64,000 bases of DNA from Phytophthora colocasiae (GCA_018806915.1 JAGKQI010000022.1:310001-374000), one strand, 5' to 3'. Positions 10,330-20,871 are shown, counted from the first letter of the stretch. Translations and numbers: made by a program. The notes: generated by a model not told the origin, from the sequence alone.

Positions 10330-10402
10330 CACACGTGGATACATTTATGTGGGTACATAATGGTGTGTGACACTCATGGATACATTTATGTGGGTACATA
10401 AT
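10321..10402. repeat. 41-bp direct repeat, two copies
   Basis: Copies at 10321-10361 and 10362-10402 both read GGTGTGTGACAC...GGATACATTTATGTGGG...ACATAAT and differ at two or three bases. A partial third start follows. They contain possible LTR starts (TGTGTGACAC) and supply the stop codon of the preceding gene. Confidence 0.75.
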
Positions 10403-10710
10403 GGTGTGGCACACACGAGTAGATACGTAGATGGCCTCAGAGCCTCACGTTGCATTTTGATTAGGATTTAGTATGTTAGATACTAAATCCGTTACATTTA
10501 GGATTAGGGCAATAAAGTCAATAAAAATCAGATTGCATTTTACATAATTAGTGTTAGTTCCTTTATTATAGGGACACTGATTGTGTGAGTCCCGTATTTA
10601 GTAGACTACTTGGTTCTTGTATAGAACCGAAGGCTAGTGCCTTGCAAGCAGGACTCTACGAGTCAACTAAACTTCCTCTGTGCCGTGCACACCTACGCAG
10701 CCCCGCTGCA
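10330..10710 (+). repeat. Probable Gypsy D 5' LTR
   Basis: No gene is seen. The end is set by CCCGCTGCA at 10710, followed by TC and the primer-binding motif TGGTAGCACTTGTAGTC (10713-10729), almost the same motif as in Gypsy A. The left boundary is not fixed: TGTGACAC near 10324 or 10365 would give a TG start. It contains a hairpin GATTTAGTAT...ATACTAAATC near 10469. Confidence 0.55.
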
Positions 10711-10767
10711 TCTGGTAGCACTTGTAGTCAATCCAACTCCTGAGTTGAAGACTGTTTCTCTGTGAGA

Positions 10768-11502
10768 ATGGAGCCAGAAGCATACGCTCACTTGACTCCG
10801 AGTCAGCGGGACACGCTTAACAAGCTTACGTCCTTGCTGGGCCCGGAAGGTACGGCGCACCTTGCGTCCCAAGGGCCGGAGGCCGTCAACGCGCGCCTCG
10901 AGGCATTTGCCTCGTACGAAAACGCTCTCGTCGAGCACATTCAGCGGAATGTAAAAGGGACCACCCCTGCTCCGAGAGCTAAGCCCGTCACGCTCAGCGT
11001 GAAGACCTTTCATGGACACGAAGGAGGGAGAGAACCTCCTTTTGTGGACCCGAGAGGTCGAAATGGCCATGGGGGCCGCCATGCTCCAGTTGGAGGGGCA
11101 ACGCGTTGCGTTTGCCATCTCCAAGCTCGAAGGACGAGCACGAGAATGGGCTTTGACGTCTGGGACGTCGGTGGAAGCGGCCTTCCCTACTTGGGGCGAG
11201 CTAAAGGCCAAGCTCACGCAAGTGTTTGCTCCGCCTAACCAGGCGTATCGCGTGCGGTCACGCTTCCTTGCTTGCCGACAGGGCAAGAAGGATCTGGTGG
11301 ACTATGTCCAAGAGCTACGCACACTCATCGCCGGCATGGCTGCCGACCCTCTACCCGAGGTGGTCGCCGTGACCGTCTTCATGGAAGGCTTGCGAGCTGG
11401 CGTGGCCAGAACGGAGGCATTCCGTCAGAACCCCCGCAGCTTCGAGGACGCTGTCAGCGTGGCATTGAATGCCGAACACAACTTTAAGTTGTCGAGGGTC
11501 GG
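10768..11502 (+). pseudogene. Gypsy D gag, truncated by the A2 insertion
   Basis: Gag starts at ATG 10768 (MEPEAYAHLTPSQRDTLNKL) and reads to KTFHGHEG near 11030. There a 4-bp duplication (GGGA) shifts the frame. The rest continues in the next frame as [30 protein letters not shown] and [16 protein letters not shown] to [12 protein letters not shown]. This is the retrotransposon Gag capsid domain. Gypsy A2 begins at 11503 and removes the nucleocapsid part. Fragments of a sister gag at 21873-22205 confirm both the uninterrupted sequence after LSRVG and the frame without the 4-bp insertion. Confidence 0.88.
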
Positions 11503-11960
11503 TGTAACGGGGTTACACGTACAAGTGGTTGTACCACTTGTAACTCTAACAGTTAGGATAACTGTTAGGGGTTGGAAATGGGCCTCAGACCTTGGTGTGC
11601 TGTACACACCAATGGATACATGGGCGAACCACATTATTGGGTGGTTCGTGTGCATTTGTGCATATTATTGGTAGAAAGTAACGGATTTCTACCAATCACT
11701 GAGCAGAGTTTCTGCCAACCACACGTTGGCAGACCCTTTAGAAATAGATAACAAACAGTTTTAGGAGGTCCATAATTGGCTTATGCCAAATTCAATAACA
11801 GTTCTCATTTTACGGTATTTTGCAGTTTAATTTAGTTATATTTGATTTAATTATACTTATTTAAATAAGTATACTTAAATTAAGTCTATTCTAATTGCAC
11901 GCTTCCTCATACACGTAAGCGCACGTGTACGCCACCTAGTGGGTCGGTAGACCCATTACA
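11503..11960 (+). repeat. Gypsy A2 5' LTR (458 bp)
   Basis: It begins TGTAACGGGG and ends ACCCATTACA (TG...CA). It is made of successive perfect hairpins: TGTAAC/GTTACA, ACAAGTGGT/ACCACTTGT, CTAACAGTTA/TAACTGTTAG, CGAACCAC/GTGGTTCG, ATTGGTAGAAA/TTTCTACCAAT and TCTGCCAAC/GTTGGCAGA. It also has the palindrome ATACTTATTTAAATAAGTAT near 11857, which is the most TATA-like part. Confidence 0.93.
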
Positions 11961-11962
11961 CC

Positions 11963-11980
11963 TGGTAGCACTTTGTAGTC
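11963..11980 (+). promoter_or_regulatory. Gypsy A2 primer-binding site
   Basis: TGGTAGCACTTTGTAG starts two bases after the LTR. TGG pairs with a tRNA CCA end. The TGGTAGC start resembles initiator-Met-primed elements, but the full match cannot be checked here. Gypsy D has almost the same motif at 10713. Confidence 0.6.
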
Positions 11981-12009
11981 CGTCCCACGACCGACTGCAG
12001 TTCGTTCGT

Positions 12010-13017
12010 ATGGAGTCATACGAACGCGGGGTAGAGAACTCCCCAATGGATAAGGGATCCACTGGGACCCCTCACATGTCCGTGACGCGCACGGACTGTG
12101 CCCACCTGTCAGATCCAGAGTGAGAAGCTCTCCAAAGACTTTCACAAGTCATTGGAGAGGCAGCGGTAGCGACGATGCTTCGTACGCTATCGTCGACAGA
12201 GCAACATGGTGTTGCTCTGGGGTACATTGTTAAGGAGCAACGAGATGTTGCTGCCTCGGTGGCTTCCCCGAAGCCACGCGTGGAGTCGTTGAAACTCCAC
12301 GTCAGTACCTACACGGGGAAGGAGGACGAGACCCTCCTTCGTTGGCTTGTCGAACTTGACACAGCCGTTGCAGCTCGACGTATCGTCGATCCGATGTCGA
12401 AGGTCGCGTTCGCCATGTCATGTCTTGGCGGACGTGCGAGGAGTTGGTCCTATGGGCGCCGACTCTCGGATCCTACGTGCTTCAGCACGTACGAGGAGTT
12501 CAAGGAGGAACTCAAGCTTGCGTTTGAGCCTCCGAAGAACGAGTTCAGATCGAGAGCGGAGTTTCTCGATTTGCATCAGGGCAAGGATGATGTTCACACC
12601 TTTGCCCAGCGTGCTCGATACTAGGTATCGAACATAGTGGCCAACCCGATCGACGAGGCGACCAAGGTCGTCACGTTCATGAAGGGACTAAGAGATGGTC
12701 CCGTCAAGACGTATCTCTTCCGAGAGTATCCGAATACTCTCGAAGAGGCGATCAGCCTTGCAATGCAAGAGAAGTTTAGCCGGCGACAAGCTAAACTCCA
12801 TGCGAACGACCCGAAGCCGGCGCGTCCTGTTGCGAAGACGGGAGGTCCGGAACCTATGGACCTCTCGAGTGCTACGACTGCTGGTCAACAGCAGCGTAGG
12901 AACAGCAAGGTTCGATGTTACAAGTGTAGTAACATCGGTCACTATGCAGTGAGTGCACAGCGGGCAGGCGTTCAAAAAACGCCAAGGACCAGTAGGCGCG
13001 GGGAGTCCTACTGGTGA
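12010..13017 (+). pseudogene. Gypsy A2 gag with two in-frame stops
   Basis: One frame runs from ATG 12010 to TGA at 13015-13017, interrupted by TGA (12121-12123) and TAG (12622-12624). Residues about 100-200 are the Gag capsid domain (SKVAFAMSCLGGRARSW, YEEFKEELKLAFEPPKN). The zinc-knuckle start CYKCSNIGHYA is near residue 305, without a clear fourth Cys in this frame. Protease follows in the +1 frame with about 65 bp overlap, so Gag-Pol would need a frameshift or the shift is a lesion. The Gag of A3 has sense codons (Trp, Leu) at both stop positions. Confidence 0.9.
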
Positions 13018-16000
13018 TGCAGTCTCGCGTGTCGAGCTTGGACACGCGACGATGAGGACTGCTGCCCCCAGCGAGAAAGTTTCTCGCTGTAAGCTGCAAG
13101 ATGACAAGCCAAACCTTGTCATCCTGAACGTGATGTCGAAGAGAGTAAACTCTCTTCGTGCCCTAGTGGACTCGGGCGCGTCGAACAACTTTGTTCGACA
13201 GGGAAGTCTTCGAAGACTTGACTTCGAAGAGGCCGACACGCCTCGCAGCGTGTTGGAGGTGCGGTTGGCAACGGGTGCCACCGTGAGGACTGAGAAGCGC
13301 GTAGTCCGTGTGCGCTTCTCTTACAAACGAAGGACGTTTGTAGAAGATCTTATCGTCTTGGATCTAGACGATAAGTTCGATTTGGTATTAGGCATGCCGT
13401 GGCTTGCACGGCATGACCCGGTGATCAACTGGGAGAAGCGTACGCTCGTACGCTTCAACAACGCATGCGCGACAGAGAGCGATGGCCCTGTCAGTGCTGC
13501 ACATGCACCGGCCGGTGCATGTGGATCCCCAGTTGAGCAGCATCCGCCGCTGCCTCCGATCGCCGCCGGCGACCATCAACGACTCCGGGAGTCGTTGTGA
13601 GAAAATGTGTGTCGACCAGAAATCTGAGCCGAAGGGTCGCGGTCACATGAGTGATGGTCAGGTGAATGCGATTCACCTGAGAGAAGGTACAATACCGGTA
13701 TCCTTGGAGGTACTTCAAGCCCCCAAGGGTCGCGCCGACGACGTCGCGTCAACTCTGGGAGTTGACGAAATGAATAAATTCGGGGAACCGAAAGGCGTGC
13801 GCCAGCTCTGGGAGCTGACGATACGTGTACAAGCGAACACTCGCTAGCGCAGGAAGCTAGCGAGAGCACGTCGACTCCGAGAGTCGACGATGCGGTTGTT
13901 TCATCCGTAGTAGCGGGTGAAGTTGCTCCATCCGTAGGAGCGGATGGAGGCGCAGCGGTTGCAAACGTCCAGCACCAGAAAAATTGCGTGCTCACGTGAA
14001 GTGGTGCTGCACGCGATGAGCGGCACACAAGCAGTGCTTGAATGTGCGAGTCAGCGGAAGGAATCCGCTGACGATAGCGATAAAGTCCCGTCCGAGGTGG
14101 TATGCCTTGGACGTGGAGCGCCTGGAGCTGAGCTCCATGGCAGACCTTCGCGGCGCAAGCTCAGGGAGCTTTGCGAGTCCCAGTCCGTGACTGTGGAGGG
14201 TGTGTCTGCGGTGCAGACACCGAGTGTCAAGGCGTTGAACGTCTTGACACGAACTGATACTGCGTTACAGTATCAGAGCGCGCGGCACCAGCTCAGTGAG
14301 CTGTGTGAGTCTCAGTCCGTGACTGAGGAGGGTGTATCTGCAGGGCAGACACCGAGTGTCGAGACGTTGAACGTCTTGACACGTACTGGTACTGGGTTAC
14401 AGTACCAGAGGATGCGGTTGGAGAATCCGCCGACGTGTGCGTCGGCGTTGACCGCACTTCCAACGATGAGTTGGAAGCGCTTCGCGCGGGACTTGTACGA
14501 TGGACGCATCGAACAAATTTGCATTCTCTCGGATATCGAGAGAGTGGATCGCGAAGCCGAGGAGCTGAAGCAGCTCGTCGTCGATGGCATCACTGAGGGC
14601 GATGACCCCCTCAGTGCGAAGACCAAGAAGCAACGCTTTGAGGAGCAGAGTTGGGACTCGTTGAAGTCGAGTCCCTATTACGAGATTCTGCGGGAGTACA
14701 AGGATGTACTCCCGGACGAGATTCCTTCGGAGCTTCCGAAGGACAAGGGCGTACAGCACGAGATTGACCTCGTGCCGGGCACGAAGTACTGTGTTACACG
14801 GCAGTGGCCACTGCCGCGTGAACAAGTTCAAGCGATCGACGACTTCTTTGAAAGTCGTCGCCTTGCAGGTCAAAGTGCGGGAGTCAAAGTCCCCGCACAG
14901 TGCTCCAACGTTCTGTGTTAAGAAACCACCGGGCGGCTGGCGCATCGTTCATGCGTATAACAAGCTGAACGATGCGACGATACCGCGAAAAGATGTTATC
15001 ATCGATTCGATGGCCTTGAGCACTATCTTCAGTGCTCTAGATCTGCGTGATGGATTCTATCAGATCCTCATGCGTGAGAGGGACATCCCTCTCACAGCGG
15101 TAAGCACTCCAAGCGGTATGCTTTGGGATTGGCTTGTCATGCCACAGGGGCTTAAGAACGCCCCTGCGACGTTCAATAGATGCGTGACACATCTATTGCG
15201 CTCGGTGCGCGACTTCGCACCGAGCTACTTCGACGACGTGTTCGTCCACAGCCGGGCTGTGAACGGGAAGACGGACATTGAGATGCACAAGGTGCATCTC
15301 CGGAAGCTGCTAGAGCTTATGAGGAAACATAAGCTCTATGCGAACCTGAAGAAGTGTATCTTCGGGGCGAGCGAGATACCCGTGCTGGGGTGTCTCGTGG
15401 GGAAAGACGGCGTGCGCCCTGACCCAGAGAAGGTCAGAGTGATCAATGAATGGCCCACGCCATCCAATGTGAAGGAACTGAGGCAGTTCCTTAGGCTTGC
15501 CACGTACTTGTGCAAGTACGTGGACAACTATGCGGGCAAGATTCGCCCGTTGTCACAGCTTCTTAAGAAAGAAGCTGAGTGGATTTGGACGACCGAGTGC
15601 GAGGAGGCATTCGGTGCAGTCAAGCAGGGCTTGACTGAAGCGCCGATCTTGGCCGTGGCGGACCAAGATCGTCCATTCCACGTAGTGTGCGATGCATCCG
15701 ACTTTGCAATCGGATGTGCATTGATGCAACACGATCACGAAGAGCGTGATCGTGTAGTCTACTATCAATCGCGTCAGCTGAAGCCAGCTGAGCGTAACTA
15801 TCCCGTACATGACAAGGAGCTCCTTGCCATGAAGTATGCACTCGCAAAGTTCCGAGTGTATCTACTTGGGAGTAGACCGTTCGTGGTCTATACAGACCAC
15901 GCATCATTGTGTACGGCGATTAAGTCGCCGCACATCTCGCAACGTATGGCGAGATGGTTGTCCTTCTTCGCGGAGTACAACTTCCGGGTGGAGTACAAAC

Positions 16001-17593
16001 CCGGAAGACTCAATGTAGTGGCCGACGCGTTATCGCGTCGACCTGACTATGCGGAGACGGTCGACGCCAACGCTGTTGGCGTCGTGAGAACAAGTGTGCC
16101 GTCGTCAACGTTGATTGACGACGTGAAGAACGCGTATGCAAGGGATGCAGACGCGAAGGGGCTGCTGGAGTTCCTCGCAGCACCTTCCGACGTGGCACGT
16201 CGGAAGCTAACCCCTCATCTTCGAGCTCGTATACACCGCTATCGTGTACACGAAGGCCTACTGTTGTACAGTGCAGTAGACGACAATGCGGATCGCATTG
16301 TCGTTCCGAATGATCATGACCTCCGGTTGAGGATCATGTTCGAGTATCACGATGCCCCCACGGCAGGGCATCCGGGTCGTGAGAAGACATACACTCTTCT
16401 CACGCGTGACTTCTACTGGCACCACCAGTACAAGTGGGTGCGCAAGTACGTACGTGCTTGCGAGGTTTGTATCAACGCGTGAAGCCTGCGCAGTTCTCGC
16501 AGGCTCCTCTTCAATCACTACCGACTCCGTCGGAGTGTTGGCAGTCCATGTCCATGGACTTTGTCTTCGGTCTTCCGCCTGACAGCAAGCGGAGGACGGG
16601 CATCGTTGTCTTTGTGGACCGATTCAGCAAGATGGTTCATCTTGCTGCCGTCCCGGCTACTGTTACAGCCGCGCAGACTGCGCGACTGTTTGTTGACATG
16701 GTGTTCAAACACCATGGCATGCCGCTCGACATTGTGTCGGACCGTGATCCACGCTTCACAGCGCGGTTCTGGCAAGAAGTGTTTACACTTCTTGGTTCAC
16801 AGCTATCAATGTCGAGTGCGGATTACCCGCAGACGGACGGACAGACCGAACGTGTCAACCGCGTACTGGGTGACACGCTGAATAGCTACGCTCACACGTT
16901 CCCGCATTGGAGCGAGTGCTTGCCGATGGCAGAGTTTGCCATCAACAACTCGGTGCATGCCTCGACAGGGAATACACCGTTCTACGTGAACGCCATGAGG
17001 CATCCACGATTGCCGAGCATGCTCGGCGGGGTAGCTTCCTCCTTAAGTGGGGGAGGATCTACGGTTGCGTCTGAACAACCGAAGAATGCAAGAGATAGCA
17101 GCACACTATCAGCTGCGGTGACGCGTGCGACGTCTCGTTCGAGCACGAACGAGCGCGCGTGGCCGTGCCGGGCACAGACATGAGAGATGATAGCGAGCAG
17201 GCAGGGCCTGCTGTTGACAAGGGCGACAAGCTGAAAGGATTCAGCTCGGGTGCGCTAGACTTTGTCCAGCGAAGACAAGCCGTCATACGGTTTGTCCAGG
17301 ATGCTATCGCAGCTTCTGTCGATCGACAGAAGCTGAACGCTGATAATGTTGGTAGGGGCAACATAAATGAATTCAAAAAGTGTTCATTAGTTTTGTTAGC
17401 TACACAAAAGCTGCCTAAACATGGAGTGTCTGACTTTGGAGCAAGCAAGCTTGCTCCAAGATTCATTGGGCCGTTCAAAGTACTTGAACGGCACGGCAAC
17501 GCGTACCGGCTGGACATACCGTCCAGCATGAGGCTCCACCCGACCTTCTACGTCGGGCGGTTGAAGCCGTACGTGCAGCACGGACTACCTTAA
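12953..17593 (+). pseudogene. Gypsy A2 pol: protease, RT, RNase H, integrase
   Basis: Domains in order: aspartic protease (ALVDSGASNNF near 13167; FDLVLGMPWLARHDP near 13380); a long linker; RT from KPPGGWRIVHAYNKL (14929) with the active site YFDDVFVHSRA (about 15228); RNase H (VVCDASDFAIGCALMQ about 15684; YTDHASL about 15891; RLNVVADALSRRPD about 16007); and integrase with the HHCC zinc binder (HDAPTAGH...CEVC, 16336-16470). The DDE core has Asp in SMSMDFVFGLP (16553), Asp in SDRDPRFTARFW (16737) and Glu in DGQTERVNR (16850). The C-terminal GPFKVLERHGNAYRLDIP ends at TAA 17591-17593. Frameshifts lie near 13590, 14920, 16475 and 17170. The polyprotein would copy and integrate the element. 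Confidence 0.9.
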
Positions 17594-18082
17594 GTTGGTA
17601 GTCCGGCCGAGGAGTGCGAGAGGCCTGGAAGGCCTTCTCGAGACCGTCAACGCGGTCGATCAACCGGTTCACTCTCGTCCCAAGACCGGACGAGAGGTTC
17701 GAGGCAGTCTAAGCTGCCTCGCAGACCTCAGCACGGAGAACACGAACCTCCTGCTTCAGAGCAGCTATCTCAGCGCTCTGTGTCTGCTCCAGCGCAGCAA
17801 CTCGATCGTGCAGGGAACGATCGTCATGGTCATAGCGTTGACCATGCGGAGGGAGTGTTCCCACCCCCTCCGCCGCCGTTGCGCGACGCGCGTGGAGCGA
17901 TCCGCTGGATTGTGGAGCGGATCGTGGCTCATAAGAGAACGAACTCTCAAGAGGTTCGTTTTCGTATTCGTTGGAGAGGATTTCCTCCCCATCGAGATAC
18001 ATGGGAGCCGCGGAACGTCCTGATGGAGGACGTTCCGGAAATGGTGAGGGCGTACGAAGCCCACTATAACTTGCAGGGTTAA
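17594..18082 (+). pseudogene. Gypsy A2 chromodomain segment after a single stop
   Basis: In the frame of the integrase end, one TAA (17591) precedes 162 open codons. They read a Pro/Arg/Gln-rich linker, then a chromodomain: IRWIVERIVAHKRTN, VRFRIRWRGFPPHRDTWEP and VLMEDVPEMVRAYEAHY. Chromodomains at Gypsy integrase ends steer insertion to marked chromatin. The aromatic cage appears partly kept (W in IRW, W in DTWEP). It is probably the natural C-terminus of Pol, separated by one nonsense change. The opposite strand is also open here (see the antisense ORF). Confidence 0.8.
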
Positions 18083-19037
18083 ACCCTGCACGAGGAGTGC
18101 TGCGGTCAGCCACAGCACTCGGAGCTTCGCGTAGCACAAGACGACCACGAAGCTCCTTGATGTGATCGGATACGCGGACAAGCGTGTACCCCAGGAGATC
18201 ACTTTCTGAGAGACGTGTTGCCAAGGGTTGGCAACACGGGTAGGGTGTGCCGAAGGGAACGGCACATGGGATCCCCGCTTCCATGGACTGATCATGGAGG
18301 CGTTCACACTTACCACGTGTAGTGTAAGTGTAGTAGCGATCGCGAGCCGCAGCAACGCGCTCGCGATATGCCTTCGGGTTTTTGTTGAAGTTTTCAACAA
18401 AGGCGTTCCACGACTGACAAAATGCCTGCCACTCTGGCACTTTGCTCTTGCGCGAAGTCTTCTTCGCTGTATAGTATCGGAGCTCGTGGAAGAGCCCGAT
18501 ATAGTAGTCGCGTCTTTGAGTCTCGGACTCAAAGACAACCTTAGCGGCGACGTCGTCGTCGTTGATACTGTTGCAGAGTACAACAGTATCGGGTTCGGTG
18601 GTGAACTAGCACCGAACCGGTCATGGATCTCCGCCTCAGTAGGCATCCATGGCGTGCGCACTGGCGGATCAGTGCGCAGGGCAGTGAGCGCCCTCGACAT
18701 GGGGGACGCTTCATCATCACTGCGCGGACGCTTCGAGCTTGAAGCGTCCGAGGCCTCAACACGAGGTCGTCGAGACTCCACGGGTGGGTTGGTCGTGTCT
18801 TCAGACGAAGACACGGGAGCGGGAGGCTTGTCATCAAGCTCTCCCTCCTCGACATCGTCGTCGTAGTAGTCGACAAAGTCTTCGTAGTCCTCTCCAAAGA
18901 GTTCTTTGAGAGGAACAGCAGGGTGTTTGATCCCTGCTATCGAAGAAGAAGTCTTCTTGGCTTGCTTCTCCTTGTGGAGAGCATGATACTTGGTGACAGA
19001 GAGCTTCTCTGTCGGACCGCTGGAAACAGCAGTGCTA
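17709..19037 (-). pseudogene. Antisense ORF in the 3' region of Gypsy A2
   Basis: This minus-strand coding region of about 440 codons has no family that I recognise. Its N-terminal side is cut by the junction at 19043. It reads TEKLSVTKYHALHKEKQAKK, an acidic patch (GEDYEDFVDYYDDDVEEGEL), PWMPTEAEIHDRFG, then after one frameshift near 18610 VVFESETQRRDYYIGLFHEL, KVPEWQAFCQSWNAFVENFN, YRERVAAARDRYYTYTTRGK and a C-terminal coiled coil (DRVAALEQTQSAEIAALKQE). Composition and domain-like layout look protein-coding rather than like a shadow frame. The last 370 bp overlap the sense chromodomain. Extra ORFs in antisense downstream of pol are known in some plant Gypsy elements. Homology to them is not claimed. 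Confidence 0.65.
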
Positions 19038-19043
19038 GTGGGC

Positions 19044-19827
19044 AGTCACTGTCCGTCTAGCGACGGGCGTCCGTGTCACGGTAGCCAAGGTCCCCATGGA
19101 CCTGCGGCTGAAGTTCTTGGACTTCGATAGCGTGGAACGCTGCTTGGTCCTGGACCTGGATTCGAGGTACGACCTCATCCTTGGTATGGCGTGGCTGGAG
19201 CGCCACGAGCCATGGATTGATTGGAGATCGAAGACCTTAGGTGCTACGCACTTCTCTCCTAGTGGAGCTTTGGCGAGTCATGAACCCACCTCTGCTAGGA
19301 AGCAGAAGCGCTATTGGCGCGAGCATCGAGCCGAGTCGGCTATCATGCTGGAAGTCGGTGTGTCCGAGTTAGTGGACAGCACCGAGTGCGAGGACCGCAG
19401 TCCTGTTGAGCGCGTAGCGCTGGTTGACAGTGAGTCAACGTGTGGGCAAAGCTCACGTAACCCCTGTGGGGCGGCACGTACTCCGTCGAGTGGACGTTCG
19501 TCGGCTAGGCGACGACGTCGTAAGGCCCTATGGGCGAGACGCTCCGCGTCTGAGTCGTCAGTGACGTCAAGTGTCAACGCACAGAGGGGCTGTGGGCAGC
19601 TATACACTCTGGTCGATGGAGTGGACGGCGGTGCCGAAGGCATCGTCTGGTTGGACAGACTGCCGAGTGTCGACAAACTCCTTGAGTTAGAGGAGATGTC
19701 GTTCGCCGACTTTGGCGATGCCTTGAAGGCTGGCGAACTCGCCGAGGTGATCATCGTTCGACCTGAAGAAGAGTTAAACTCATCGTCCGTCGTGGACGAG
19801 TCCGTCTTGGCCAGGGTCAAGACGTGA
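19044..19827 (+). pseudogene. Gypsy E fragment: protease C-half and linker
   Basis: The plus strand reads TVRLATGVRVTVAKVP, then MDLRLKFLDFDSVERCLVLD and SRYDLILGMAWLERHEPW, the flap and C-terminal part of a Gypsy aspartic protease. A Ser-rich linker and LPSVDKLLELEEMSFADFGD follow, typical of the stretch before RT. The catalytic Asp-Ser-Gly end and all of RT are missing. The protein is related to A2 but clearly distinct, so this is another family captured at the A2 3' break. It ends in TGA at 19825-19827. Confidence 0.8.
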
Positions 19828-19831
19828 TAAC

Positions 19832-19989
19832 GTGCCCCAATTTTCCGCAGTAGTCACACCGGCGAGTTTGACGCTCGGCGTTGAAGGCCTTCGCTGCTTC
19901 CTTAATTTTTACCGCCGCAGTCTTCTCGCCTTGTCGCTTGATATGCTCATTCGTGAGCACCTTCACCACATCTTGTGTCCGCAGCTCTG
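19832..19989 (-). pseudogene. Copia gag scrap with zinc-knuckle part
   Basis: This 158-bp minus-strand fragment matches the Copia gag around 26213-26370 ([20 protein letters not shown], then [14 protein letters not shown]). It is cut on both sides. Gypsy C copy C1 starts at 19990 directly after GCAGCTCTG, so C1 inserted into this Copia sequence. Confidence 0.85.
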
Positions 19990-20871
19990 TGTGGTGAAGC
20001 GCGAATAAGAAATCCGAGAAAAGGCAACGTCAGGCCCAGAGAGAGTCGGATCAAGCGACAGGGGCCTCTGGCGTGGCAAGATACCAGTTGATGACCCCAG
20101 ATTGCGCGAATGACGGCTGACGAATGGACCCGGGTCGGTAATCGCCTTGATCTCTCCGCAAGTGGATGATGGATGGCGTCTTGGTCGAGTGAGACTAAGC
20201 GATCAGAGAGCCCCGCCGTAAGGTCTCACGTAGTGGCTCAGCACCGGGGAGAAGGAGACCAAAGCAGCGGCAGATCAGGACAGGCACGATCTGCTGTGAA
20301 TCGACGACGACCTGATCGTGAGATGCCGCCGAAGAAGGGGGCCGATATCCAACGATCAGTGTGAATTGCACAAGATCAGTGACGCTACACACCGTGTTAA
20401 GCCGAAGGAGACTCGAAGAGTACCCAAGGAAGCAGTCATGCAGAGGTCATCCCAAGAGGTGATTTCTGGTTCGAACAATGGTGGCAGCATCAGTCGCACG
20501 GGGGGAGCGATGCTCAAGTATAGGGAGATCGCGATCTTAAGTATCGGTGACGCGGAGACACGAGATCAAGTGAGAAGATTGCCGATCAGGATCATTGTTC
20601 AAGCGGGCCGATCAAGGCTACGGTCAAGACTACTGTTCAGAGCAGCTGATCAAGACTGCTAATCGAGATCGAGATCGATAACCGAGATCGGTGATCGACA
20701 GATCGCGATCAAGGGTTTGGTGAGATCGAGATCGAAGTTCGGAAGAGCAGCTGTGTGGCCGGATGTTAGGTGATCGTAGGATAGCACATGAGGATGGGAC
20801 TAGTAGACATAGGAATAACCATAAACAGAATCGAATTTGCTCTGGACCTCACAAGTGCCTTCATCCAAGAC
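19990..20871 (+). repeat. Gypsy C1 5' LTR
   Basis: It starts TGTGGTGAAGCG, the same start as C3 at 57854. The right limit is set by a conserved TGGAACCGGGAA at 20872 that is also found after the C3 and C2/C2b LTRs and may be the primer-binding site. No gene is seen. It is well diverged from the other family C LTRs. Confidence 0.65.

Larger units (their letters stand above)
11503..19043 (+). mobile_element. Gypsy A copy A2, lacking a 3' LTR
   Basis: The 5' LTR is 11503-11960, followed by the primer-binding site, gag, pol, a chromodomain segment and a long antisense ORF. The element enters Gypsy D gag after GGGTCGG. The body stops at about 19043, where sequence of another Gypsy (E) begins. No second LTR (ACCCATTACA in plus sense) occurs downstream, so the 3' end is lost. 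It is the best-preserved family A copy here. Confidence 0.9.

Noticed and set aside
12953..13017. Programmed +1 frameshift between gag and protease in Gypsy A
   Set aside because: All three copies keep the overlap, but they are damaged, the zinc knuckle lacks its last Cys in this frame, and no slippery site or structure stands out from the general hairpin background.
14397..14945. 182-codon minus-strand ORF in Gypsy A2, also plus strand 97-645 in A1
   Set aside because: It lies opposite the protease-RT linker and RT start, which are real in the other strand, and has no domain of its own. The hairpin-rich sequence makes both strands look alike.
20173..20662. Small plus-strand ORFs in the C1 LTR
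   Set aside because: They are not conserved in the LTRs of C2 or C3 and have Arg/Ser-rich composition from GATC-rich sequence.
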